A DNA stretch of 64,000 nt from Emticicia sp051209875 (GTDB lineage Bacteria; Bacteroidota; Bacteroidia; Cytophagales; Spirosomataceae), in assembly GCF_051209875.1 (NCBI RefSeq), contig NZ_JBNTQY010000001.1, forward strand, positions 1,426,001 through 1,490,000, written 5' to 3'. Below, piece after piece: positions 56,409-64,000 of the stretch; within the stretch, counting starts at the first letter, position 1, and every line of letters starts with the position of its first letter. The notes below the pieces were generated by a model. The model was not told where the DNA came from, ran no database searches, and saw only the letters and a list, made by a program, of their open reading frames with translations. Position numbers and translations under genes: made by a program.

Positions 56409-57665
56409 TCAATGCTCTTTTATCTCAAAATCCTCTTCATGCTTATGTTTGAAAAGTATCGCAAAAAGTATGGCTACTATAAGTGAATATATTGCGAATG
56501 TAAGCCAAATGCCATTCCAAAGTTTTGTGCCATCGGCAAGCGTAAAGTATTTTTGAATGATAAAACCACTTGTCAAACTTCCTGAAACTGCTCCAAAACC
56601 ATTGACCATCATCATAAATAACCCTTGTGCTGATGAGCGAATTTTGGCATCTGTATAAGTTTCTACAAACAACGAACCTGAGATATTGAAAAAATCAAAA
56701 GCCATTCCATAAACAATACACGACAAGATAATCATCCAAAGACCATCGGCTGGGTTTCCGTAAGCAAAAAGTCCAAAGCGTAATACCCAAGCAATCATGC
56801 TGATAAGCATTACTTGTTTAATACCAAATTTCTTTAAGAAAAAAGGAATAGCCAAAATAAATAAAGTCTCTGAAATCTGCGAAATCGACATGATAATGGC
56901 AGGAAATTTGACAGCAATGGTGTCTTTATAAGCATCAACGTTGGCAAAATCATGCAAAAATGTATCGCCATAAGCATTTGTGAGCTGTAATGAAGCTCCT
57001 AAAAACATTGCAAAAATGAAAAATATAGCAATTTTAGGATCTTTAAAAAGCTTAAAGGCATCTAAACCGAGTAATTGTGCAAAACTTTTATTATCGGTTA
57101 TGGCTGCCAATGGTGGGCATTTGGGTAAAGTAAGCGAATAAATAGCCAAGATAATGGCAGAAGCAGCAGCAATGTAGAACTGATTAGACGAAGTTTCATT
57201 GTGTGTAAGGCTAATCACCCAAAGTGCTACCACAAAACCGACCGTTCCCCATACTCGGATAGGTGGGAAATCTTTCACGAGGTCGCTCGTATTATTATTT
57301 TTAAGAATTGTATAAGCGATTGAGTTCGATAAAGCTAATGTTGGCATATAGAAAATTACACAAAGTAAAATTGCCCAAAAGAAATCATGTGGATTATCAA
57401 CTTGTGGAATATAAATCAAAACCAATGCACCTAAAAAGTGTAAAATAGCATACAATTTTTCGGCGTTGATGTATTTATCAGCAATGATACCCGCAAGAGT
57501 TGGCATAAATAAAGACGCAATTCCCATCGTAGAAAAAATAGCACCAAATTCTGCTCCTGACCACCCTTTATTCTGAAACCAGTATGCTCCAATAGTAATG
57601 AGCCAACATGCCCAAATGAAAAATTGGAGGAAATTCATTACAATTAATCGGTATTTAATGCTCAT
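56409..57665 (-). CDS. Nucleoside permease, NupG-type MFS transporter
   Basis: A 418-residue carrier with twelve membrane segments. The N-terminal MNFLQFFIWACWLITIGAYW and GIASLFMPTLAGIIADKY (motif A region), and later SLFVETYTDAKIRSSAQGLFMMMVNGFGA, are typical of the nucleoside:proton symporter family (NupG/XapB). The C-terminus is a short charged tail rich in His and Glu. Likely substrate: nucleosides. The gene stands alone with no nucleoside-degrading enzyme next to it. Confidence 0.9.
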   Translation of the reverse strand: MSIKYRLIVMNFLQFFIWACWLITIGAYWFQNKGWSGAEFGAIFSTMGIASLFMPTLAGIIADKYINAEKLYAILHFLGALVLIYIPQVDNPHDFFWAILLCVIFYMPTLALSNSIAYTILKNNNTSDLVKDFPPIRVWGTVGFVVALWVISLTHNETSSNQFYIAAASAIILAIYSLTLPKCPPLAAITDNKSFAQLLGLDAFKLFKDPKIAIFFIFAMFLGASLQLTNAYGDTFLHDFANVDAYKDTIAVKFPAIIMSISQISETLFILAIPFFLKKFGIKQVMLISMIAWVLRFGLFAYGNPADGLWMIILSCIVYGMAFDFFNISGSLFVETYTDAKIRSSAQGLFMMMVNGFGAVSGSLTSGFIIQKYFTLADGTKLWNGIWLTFAIYSLIVAILFAILFKHKHEEDFEIKEH

Positions 57666-57765
57666 ATCAGAAGTTTGTCTTGTGGAAATGCCCAGTATTT
57701 ATTTGCATTCCAGTGTTTAGGGTTATCAATAAATTAAAGATACTCGTTTCAAGCAAAAATAGAAA

Positions 57766-58605
57766 TTATTTTTCAATAATATTGACATAGGCCTCTAATA
57801 TTGAGCTTGCATTGCCTCTGAAGCCTCCAGTAACAGGGTTTATCAGTTCGGCTTGCGAAGAAGAAGCTAAGTTAATGTATTGCTTATCAACAATTACGCC
57901 TGATGTTGGGTCAAAACCACGCCAACCACCACCAGGCAAATAGACCTCGACCCATGCGTGAAGTTCATGGGATTGCAGTGGACTTCCATAACAATAGCCA
58001 CTTACAAATCGGGCAGCTATTCCGAGTGCTTTACAAGCTGCAATCATCAAAACAGCATAGTCACGGCAAGTGCCATCTTTGCTTAAAAGCGTAGTTTCGG
58101 GTGAATTTGCTGGCCCTTCGATGCGTTTTTCATAAGTAAAATTATCTCTGATATACTTAGAAATTTTCACTAAAAAATCAGTTGTTTTCCAATTGGCTTC
58201 AGCAGCAATTTGGCGAGAAAACTGATGAATCAGCGTTGTTACACCTTCTTGTGTTAAATAAGGTTGTAGTAAGGAAAGTTCTTTCTCGGGATATTTAAAA
58301 GGGAGTTTTTCAGCTTCAAATGGGAAATAGATGAAATGATAAGGGTTGAATTGCTGAGATTCGAGATCAAAATTCGCTTTAATGCTCAGTTCTTGACACG
58401 AAGTATCAAAGAAGGCAACAAATTGGGTGTTACCTTCTATGTCAGTATTTTTAAACAAAAGGCTCGGAACAGGCTGAATATCAAGCTGATAACGACTGAT
58501 CTCTTGGTTGGGAGAGGCCTTCGGCGTTAAATAAATTGTGTGCGGTGTCAGCGAAACAGGGCTTGAATAAGAATACCGCAATGTATGTTCAATACTTAAA
58601 ATCAT
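57766..58605 (-). CDS. Transglutaminase-like cysteine protease family protein
   Basis: A 279-residue protein. The N-terminal Bact_transglu_N domain covers about 1-85 (ILSIEHTLRYSYSSPVSLTPHTIYL) and the transglutaminase core about 150-230. The catalytic triad is visible: Cys in DGTCRDYAVLMIAACKALG, His in ELHAWVEVYLP, and Asp in GFDPTSG. There is no signal peptide, so it is probably cytoplasmic. Members are peptidases or amidases; in actinobacteria they often accompany proteasome-like systems. It is followed on the plus side by a direct repeat and the RND adaptor gene. Confidence 0.92.
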   Translation of the reverse strand: MILSIEHTLRYSYSSPVSLTPHTIYLTPKASPNQEISRYQLDIQPVPSLLFKNTDIEGNTQFVAFFDTSCQELSIKANFDLESQQFNPYHFIYFPFEAEKLPFKYPEKELSLLQPYLTQEGVTTLIHQFSRQIAAEANWKTTDFLVKISKYIRDNFTYEKRIEGPANSPETTLLSKDGTCRDYAVLMIAACKALGIAARFVSGYCYGSPLQSHELHAWVEVYLPGGGWRGFDPTSGVIVDKQYINLASSSQAELINPVTGGFRGNASSILEAYVNIIEK

Positions 58606-58612
58606 AATTATT

Positions 58613-58679
58613 TTTGTACAACAATTTGGAAAATTGTTCTGTTGCTCTCAATTTGGAAAATTGTTGCACAAAATGCAAC
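58613..58679. repeat. Direct repeats between transglutaminase and efflux genes
   Basis: CAATTTGGAAAATTGT occurs at 58622-58637 and 58649-58664. Each copy is itself nearly palindromic (ACAATTT / AAATTGT). A GTTGCA-CAAAA-TGCAAC hairpin follows at 58663-58679, next to the adaptor stop codon. Confidence 0.6.
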
Positions 58680-59822
58680 TTATTCTTCTGATTTATTCTT
58701 CAAACTCATCAATAATGAATAAGCTCCTTTGATAACAAAAGTTTGGTTATTCATATTATCAGTTTTGATAATTTCGGTCAGCCCCTTTTCGGTGTTGCCA
58801 ATTTCAACTTCAATCATCTCAAATTGTGTGGGTGATTTTTTTGCAAAGACAAAGTGTTTATTTTCAAATCTTACAATAGCATCCTCTGGTAAAACATACG
58901 ATTTAGCATTTGTAATTTCAATTTCGGCATTCATATAAGTACCAGGAATCAATGCTTTATCATACACTTCAAAATGACAATGCACATCAGTATTACGTTC
59001 ATCGCTCAAACTTTTTCCGATCAACAAAATCTCACAAGGATATTTTTTATTGGGATAAGTATTGGTATAAGCTGTTACTTTTTGACCAATACTGATTTTG
59101 TCTAAATCTTTTTCAAAAACCTTTAAAGCTAAATGAATATCGCTGGTATTGACCAACTCAAACATTACATCGGTAGGGGAGATATATTTACCAATATTAA
59201 CATTTACTTTGCTCACATAACCATTGATGGGCGAGTAAATATTGATACTTTTAGAAATTGAATTTTCATTGAGTTTTTCTGGATTGATGCCTGCCAATTT
59301 AAGTTTTTCTGCCAGAGCCTTTACCAAAATCTTTTGTGTTTTCAACTCCATTTCGGCTTGTTGAAAAACTTTATCACTACTTGCTTTACTTTGGTTGAGC
59401 TCTTTTTGGCGTTGATATTCATTTTCGAGAAAACTAATTTTCGATTGTGTTGTCAAGAAATCTTGCTGCATTTGAATGTACTGTTGGTCTTCGATAATGG
59501 CAATGCTTTCTCCTTTACGTACAAACATCCCAGGAATCAAGTGTGTAGATTTCAAATAACCACCCATTGGGACACTCACTGAAATGAGGTTTTGTGGTGG
59601 AACATCAACTTTACCACTCACTTTCAAAATCGTTGAAAATGTTTTTTGTTCCATTGAAGCAGTGACAATGCCAATGCTTTGCACTTGTTTTTCGCTTAGA
59701 TTTGCAATGGAGCTTTCGATAGCTGTTGAATCTTTCGCTTCTTCAGTTGCTTTTTGGCTTCCGCAAGAGGATAGAATTAAAATTATGGCTACAATTAGTA
59801 GCGTATTAAATGAGTTTTTCAT
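58680..59822 (-). CDS. RND efflux periplasmic adaptor (CusB-like lipoprotein)
   Basis: The start is at ATG 59822 (MKNSFNTLLIVAIILILSSC), giving 380 residues with a lipobox ending at Cys20. The membrane-fusion fold is visible: barrel-sandwich hybrid halves (GYLKSTHLIPGMFVRKGESIAII and YSPINGYVSKVNVNIGKYISP) around a long alpha-hairpin (QQDFLTTQSKISFLENEYQRQ), then a beta-barrel domain (HLALKVFEKDLDKISIGQKV). It joins the inner-membrane RND pump to the outer-membrane part. It is downstream of the fused pump gene on the same strand, separated by a GC-rich palindrome. It probably works with the pump to expel metal cations. Confidence 0.92.
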   Translation of the reverse strand: MKNSFNTLLIVAIILILSSCGSQKATEEAKDSTAIESSIANLSEKQVQSIGIVTASMEQKTFSTILKVSGKVDVPPQNLISVSVPMGGYLKSTHLIPGMFVRKGESIAIIEDQQYIQMQQDFLTTQSKISFLENEYQRQKELNQSKASSDKVFQQAEMELKTQKILVKALAEKLKLAGINPEKLNENSISKSINIYSPINGYVSKVNVNIGKYISPTDVMFELVNTSDIHLALKVFEKDLDKISIGQKVTAYTNTYPNKKYPCEILLIGKSLSDERNTDVHCHFEVYDKALIPGTYMNAEIEITNAKSYVLPEDAIVRFENKHFVFAKKSPTQFEMIEVEIGNTEKGLTEIIKTDNMNNQTFVIKGAYSLLMSLKNKSEE

Positions 59823-59912
59823 TTTTAATGTATGTTTGTTTTGGATAAAATTCAACTATCCAATAGTTTTTTTAATTATAATAAGTTAATTATCAGCATT
59901 TTATGTTTAGGA

Positions 59913-59961
59913 ACGAAATGAAAGCGACCGAGCGTCGGCCGCCGTCGCCTCGGTTCGTTCC
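59913..59961. repeat. GC-rich palindrome between pump and adaptor genes
   Basis: GGAACGA and ACCGAG on the left pair with CTCGGT and TCGTTCC on the right; a ten-base bulge (AATGAAAGCG) lies in the left arm. The tip is GC-rich (CGTCGGCCGCCGTCGC). It sits inside an operon and has no T-tract. Confidence 0.65.
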
Positions 59962-59969
59962 GCAATGTA

Positions 59970-62900
59970 TTAGAACTGTACTAAATAATTAAGCTGAATA
60001 GCACTTTCATTAAGGTTTTTGATTGCCTCAATATAATCATTTTTGATAGTCGTAGCTTGATTGATCAACGTAACCCACTCTAAATAATTGATGTTGCCAT
60101 TGGCCAATTGCTGTTGAGCTGTAGTGCTGATTATGGTGGAATTATTTAAAGCTGTATTTTCAAAATAGGCCACTGTTTGTTGAAATTTTTCATGCTCAAC
60201 GATGGCAGTACGATAGGCCGTATTGAGGTTCTGCAAACCAACGGAATAACTACTTTCAGCCACCATTTTACTCACCTTTTCACTATTGATTTTTGCTTTT
60301 TGAGCGGCCGTAAAAATCGGAATTCCTACACCAACTTGTATTGTCTGGAACCTATAAAAACCACCATAAACCTTATTGTCGGCACCTGTTCCTCTGATAC
60401 TTCCGTTGTTGTAGTTGAGCGACATTGTGGGTAAAAGTTTCTTTTTCTCTACTTCAATGGCAGCATCAGCTATTTGCTGCTGCTGACTCAAAAACTTTAT
60501 TGTTGGATGTTCTTTTAATGCTTCAATATCAACCTTGTAGTTTACAGGCATTTTTAACGAACTTTCAGAAGGTAAATATGGCGAAGTTGAATTCAACAAA
60601 AACTGAAAATGTAATTGCTGCACTTCGAGGTCTTGTTTGAGTTGTGCCAATTGAACCTTGATTTGTCCCAATTGATTTTCGGCAGTAACTTTTTCTAAAA
60701 CATTGCTCTCGCCCTTTGCCAAACGTAATTCTGCACGCTTATAAAATGCAGCGTACAAGCTATCAGCAAATTGCAGTAACTGACTTTTTTGCTGTAAATA
60801 TAGGAGTTGATAAAATGTTTGTGTGACTTGTTTTTTGAGTACTTGCTCAGTCATTTTTACATTTAATTCACTACTTTTCCAATGCTCATGGTATAAGTTT
60901 TTTTGACTTTCATACACTTTAGGAAAACTGAAAGACTGTCCTAAACCAAATCTTGTATCTGCATAAATGCTATTGATTTGTCCAAATTCGCCCGAAATAT
61001 TGGCCGATGGTAGCATTTTAGCAGTATTTATTAAACTTTTCTGGTAATCAGCTTTTAGTTTTTCATTTTTAATCGAAAGGTTATTTTTTAAAGCAACATC
61101 AATCGCCGATTGTAAAGTAATGGTGGGCGTTTGTGCATGGGCAGATGAAGCAAATGCGAGAATTATTAAAATAACTGCAGCTTTTGGTGTAATTTTCTTG
61201 ATATTTCCTTCAAAAACCATGTACAAGATTGGCAAAACAAAAAGTGTCAAAAATGTAGCAACCAGTAATCCGCCAATCACAACAGTAGCCAACGGGCGTT
61301 GTACTTCTGCCCCTGCACCATTGCTGAGTGCCATTGGCAAAAAACCTAAAGATGCCACAAATGCAGTCATTAAAACTGGTCGTAAACGTACTTGGGTGCC
61401 AAGTAAAACTATTTTTTTGAGGTCGTCGATACCATCGTGTTTGAGTCGGTTGAATTCAGCAATCAAAACGATACCATTTAAAACCGCCACGCCAAATAAG
61501 GCGATAAAACCAACGCCCGCACTGATGCTGAAAGGCAAACCACGCATTGCCAAGAAGAAAATACCACCGATAGCAGACAATGGAATGGCCGAATAAATAA
61601 GCAAGCCATGTTTGATTGAATTGAAGGCAAAAAACAACAATAAAAATATCAAAATCAATGAAACTGGTACAGCAATCATCAACCTTTGTTTGGCAGCATT
61701 TAAGTTTTCAAACGCTCCACCATAAGTGACATAATAACCCGTCGGAAATTTGATTTTCTTTTCAATCTTGATTTGCAATTCATTTACAATTGTCTGAACA
61801 TCTCGTCCACGCACATTGAAACCAACCACGATTCTACGTTTAGCATCTTCTCTTTGGATTTGATTTGGGCCATCTTTTATGGCCACATCAGCCAATTGCG
61901 ATAAAGGGATTTGAGTACCTTGTGGTGTTGGAATAAGAAGATTTTGAATATCTTGGACGTCTTTTTTCTGTTCACCTGCCAATCTGACCACCAAATCAAA
62001 ACGTTTTTCTCCTTCAAAAACCATTCCTGTACTTTGCCCTGCCAAAGCAGTATTGACAATTTTGTTTATATCTGAGATTGTTAGATTATATTGAGCAATC
62101 ATATCACGTTTATACGCAATAATGATTTGTGGCATTCCTGACACAGTTTCAACATAAAGGTTTTTTGCACCTTCAACAGTGTTGACAATTTCACCCAGTT
62201 GGTGGGCATATTTGGTAAGTGTATCTAAATCTTCCCCAAAAATCTTACAAACTACATCTTGTCTTGCACCTGTCATCAGTTCATTGAAACGCATCTGAAC
62301 AGGGTATTGAAAACCAACGGTCACGCCAGGAATTTCTTCAACAGCTTTGGTCATTTTTTCAGCCAATTCATCAAAAGTTTTGGCCGAAGTCCATTCACTT
62401 TTATCCTTCAAAATCACCATCATATCACTGGCTTCCATTGGCATGGGGTCGGTTGGCACTTCACCACTCCCAATTTTTGTTACCACTTTTTCTACTTCAG
62501 GAAATCTCGTTTTCAGAATATGAGCAGTTTTCTGCGTATTTTCAATGGTTGTTTTGATGCTACTTCCAGTCAAAACCCTTGTGTCAACTGCAAAATCACC
62601 TTCTTCGAGGGCTGGAATAAATTCACCACCAAGTGTGGTTAAAATAAGCACAGCAATAGCAAAAAGCCCAATTGTTGCACCCAACACTATTTTTGGAAAA
62701 CCAATAACTTTCGTCAAAGCCGATTGATAAGCATGTTCAACTTTCGCCATTAATCTATCCGAAATATTAGGTTCATGCTTGGTTTTTTTGCTCAAAAAAA
62801 CCGCACTCATCATCGGGATATAGGTAAGCGATAAAATAAATGCTCCTAATAAAGCAAAAGCCACTGTTTGTGCCATTGGCTTAAACATTTTACCTTCGAT

Positions 62901-64000
62901 GCCTTGTAATGTAAAGATTGGTAAATAAACTACCAAGATAATGACTTGTCCAAAAACAGCACTATTCATCATTTTTCCTGCTGATTTATTGGTAATTTCG
63001 TCCATTTCAGCTTGTGAATACTTGGCATTACCGAGAGCATGTTTTCCTGCCAGCACGTGCATGACAGCCTCAACAATAATTACCGCTCCATCGACAATCA
63101 GACCAAAATCTAATGCTCCTAAGCTCATCAAATTTCCACTTACGCCAAATAAATTCATCATAATAATGGCAAAAAGCATCGCTAAAGGAATCACCGAAGC
63201 AACCAATATCCCTGCACGGAAATTTCCGAGAAAAAGCACCAAAACGAATATGACAATCAAAGCTCCTTCCAAAAGATTTTTTTCTACGGTGCCGATAGCA
63301 TTATTGACCATTTTGGTTCTGTCTAAGAAAGGCTCGATTACGACCCCTTCAGGTAAAGTTTTTTGGATTTGAGCCACTCGAACTTTTACATTCTTAATAA
63401 CTTCGCTGCTATTTGCTCCTTTGAGCATCATCACAACTGCCCCAGAAACTTCTCCTTTATCGTTGAAAGCCATTGCTCCGTATCGTGTGGCATGACCAAT
63501 TTTTATTTCAGCAACATCACGAATAAATAAGGGAGTGCCACCACCGAGATTTTTGATAGCTATATTCTTGATGTCTTCAATGTTTCCGATCAAACCTTCA
63601 CTTCTTATAAACAAAGCAGTTGAACCTTTTTCTATATAAGCTCCACCTGTATTTTGATTATTGCTTTCGAGAGCTTTGAAAACATCACTGATAGTAATGC
63701 CATTTGCTTGTAACTTATGTGGGTCGATTTCAATAGAATATTGTTTAAGTTTTCCACCAAAACTACTTACTTCTGCCACACCTTTTACGCCTAAAAGCTG
63801 CCGACGAACAATCCAGTCTTGAATGGTTCGGAGTTCCGTTTCATCGTATTTTGATTCGTAGCCTTCTTTTGGGCGAACTACATATTGATAAATTTCACCC
63901 AAACCAGTAGAAACGGGGCCGAGTTCGGGAACACCAATTCCAGTAGGAATTTGCGTTTGTACTCTTTGGAGCCGTTCGGCGACTTGCTGCCTTGCCCAAT
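59970..64000 (-). CDS. CusA/CzcA heavy-metal RND pump fused to TolC-like domain, 5' end cut
   Basis: The open frame continues through 64000 (minus-strand start of visible part: WARQQVAERLQRVQ), so the N-terminus is missing and the internal TTG at 63902 is not the start. The visible 1343 residues contain most of an HME-RND pump. TM4 has GALDFGLIVDGAVIIVEAV, the Asp-Asp-Glu proton relay of CzcA-type metal exporters, and the docking and porter domains follow. At about 61130-61190 the segment AAVILIILAFASSAHAQ acts as a linker with signal-peptide character. It is followed by about 385 residues of TolC-family outer-membrane factor (LQSAIDVALKNNLSIKNEKL ... LNYLVQF). This fusion is seen in other Bacteroidota. 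Confidence 0.93.
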   Translation of the reverse strand, partial: WARQQVAERLQRVQTQIPTGIGVPELGPVSTGLGEIYQYVVRPKEGYESKYDETELRTIQDWIVRRQLLGVKGVAEVSSFGGKLKQYSIEIDPHKLQANGITISDVFKALESNNQNTGGAYIEKGSTALFIRSEGLIGNIEDIKNIAIKNLGGGTPLFIRDVAEIKIGHATRYGAMAFNDKGEVSGAVVMMLKGANSSEVIKNVKVRVAQIQKTLPEGVVIEPFLDRTKMVNNAIGTVEKNLLEGALIVIFVLVLFLGNFRAGILVASVIPLAMLFAIIMMNLFGVSGNLMSLGALDFGLIVDGAVIIVEAVMHVLAGKHALGNAKYSQAEMDEITNKSAGKMMNSAVFGQVIILVVYLPIFTLQGIEGKMFKPMAQTVAFALLGAFILSLTYIPMMSAVFLSKKTKHEPNISDRLMAKVEHAYQSALTKVIGFPKIVLGATIGLFAIAVLILTTLGGEFIPALEEGDFAVDTRVLTGSSIKTTIENTQKTAHILKTRFPEVEKVVTKIGSGEVPTDPMPMEASDMMVILKDKSEWTSAKTFDELAEKMTKAVEEIPGVTVGFQYPVQMRFNELMTGARQDVVCKIFGEDLDTLTKYAHQLGEIVNTVEGAKNLYVETVSGMPQIIIAYKRDMIAQYNLTISDINKIVNTALAGQSTGMVFEGEKRFDLVVRLAGEQKKDVQDIQNLLIPTPQGTQIPLSQLADVAIKDGPNQIQREDAKRRIVVGFNVRGRDVQTIVNELQIKIEKKIKFPTGYYVTYGGAFENLNAAKQRLMIAVPVSLILIFLLLFFAFNSIKHGLLIYSAIPLSAIGGIFFLAMRGLPFSISAGVGFIALFGVAVLNGIVLIAEFNRLKHDGIDDLKKIVLLGTQVRLRPVLMTAFVASLGFLPMALSNGAGAEVQRPLATVVIGGLLVATFLTLFVLPILYMVFEGNIKKITPKAAVILIILAFASSAHAQTPTITLQSAIDVALKNNLSIKNEKLKADYQKSLINTAKMLPSANISGEFGQINSIYADTRFGLGQSFSFPKVYESQKNLYHEHWKSSELNVKMTEQVLKKQVTQTFYQLLYLQQKSQLLQFADSLYAAFYKRAELRLAKGESNVLEKVTAENQLGQIKVQLAQLKQDLEVQQLHFQFLLNSTSPYLPSESSLKMPVNYKVDIEALKEHPTIKFLSQQQQIADAAIEVEKKKLLPTMSLNYNNGSIRGTGADNKVYGGFYRFQTIQVGVGIPIFTAAQKAKINSEKVSKMVAESSYSVGLQNLNTAYRTAIVEHEKFQQTVAYFENTALNNSTIISTTAQQQLANGNINYLEWVTLINQATTIKNDYIEAIKNLNESAIQLNYLVQF

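Noticed and set aside
58663..58679. GTTGCA-CAAAA-TGCAAC as another Zur-type box
   Set aside because: The half-sites are in the opposite order to TGCAACA-A-TGTTGCA and the spacing differs; it lies at a 3' end and not near a promoter.
61120..61596. Long plus-strand frames (also 62259-62642, 62941-63372) antisense to the RND pump
   Set aside because: The pump frame has strong family motifs throughout; the antisense frames are codon-structure shadows.
63902..63902. TTG at 63902 as the start of the RND pump gene
   Set aside because: The frame continues to the window edge with typical CusA sequence upstream (ARQQVAERLQRVQ), so the gene is cut by the edge.

Overview
The window is a low-GC, gene-dense chromosomal segment of a Bacteroidota bacterium, most likely a member of the Cytophagales; I cannot prove the genus. 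The evidence is a type IX secretion sorting domain, a PorE-like OmpA protein, an LpxC-FabZ fusion, a CusA-TolC fusion, TonB receptors with N-terminal carboxypeptidase-like domains, and promoters of the Bacteroidota form TTG-N19..21-TAnnTTTG. There is no rRNA, prophage, insertion sequence, conjugation gene or CRISPR array. One tRNA gene is present.

Layout. 0-5 kb: truncated SGNH hydrolase, T9SS cargo protein, OstA/LptA-like protein, and divergent tilS. 5-11 kb: PorE-like OmpA protein, BNR-repeat secreted protein, lipoprotein. 11-18.3 kb: M42 peptidase, then a run of small membrane proteins (DUF1361, DgkA, DUF4153-like, DUF2809, MpaB-like) around a winged-helix regulator and a nitrilase-family enzyme. 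18.5-25.4 kb: clpX, then the lipid A block (lpxD, lpxC-fabZ, lpxA) with an HD hydrolase and an ABC ATPase. 25.7 kb: tRNA with anticodon CAU. 26-29.3 kb: sodium symporter, acetyltransferase and serine hydrolase. 29.4-32.6 kb: TonB receptor and lipoprotein under a shared 7-1-7 palindromic operator of Fur/Zur type. 32.7-39.7 kb: DUF2723 glycosyltransferase-like protein, MFS transporter, and an HxlR regulator divergent from two oxidoreductases. 39.7-45.9 kb: dnaJ, grpE, RidA, a four-gene two-component module, cold shock protein, PspC. 46-51.7 kb: topoisomerase IV subunit A, then an iron-type TonB receptor with a PepSY-like membrane protein under two Fur-type boxes. 51.7-56.3 kb: superoxide dismutase, a TrpF-like protein, recR, four-helix-bundle protein, clpS, and a second sodium symporter. 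56.4-64 kb: nucleoside-type MFS transporter, transglutaminase, and a heavy-metal RND efflux system whose pump is fused to its outer-membrane TolC domain and runs off the right edge.

The most unusual signal is not a gene. At least eleven places carry degenerate seven-base tandem repeats. Several also have an inverted copy of the array, or a GC-rich core. They are mostly intergenic, but two lie in frame inside genes (TonB receptor, parC), and one forms a possible N-terminal extension of a response regulator. Other palindromes lie inside tilS (two) and at the 3' end of a small membrane-protein gene. They look like a family of dispersed repeats that sometimes become coding sequence. A second strong signal is a 17-base palindrome present once in each orientation upstream of two membrane-protein genes that flank a small winged-helix regulator gene; it is the likely operator of that regulator.
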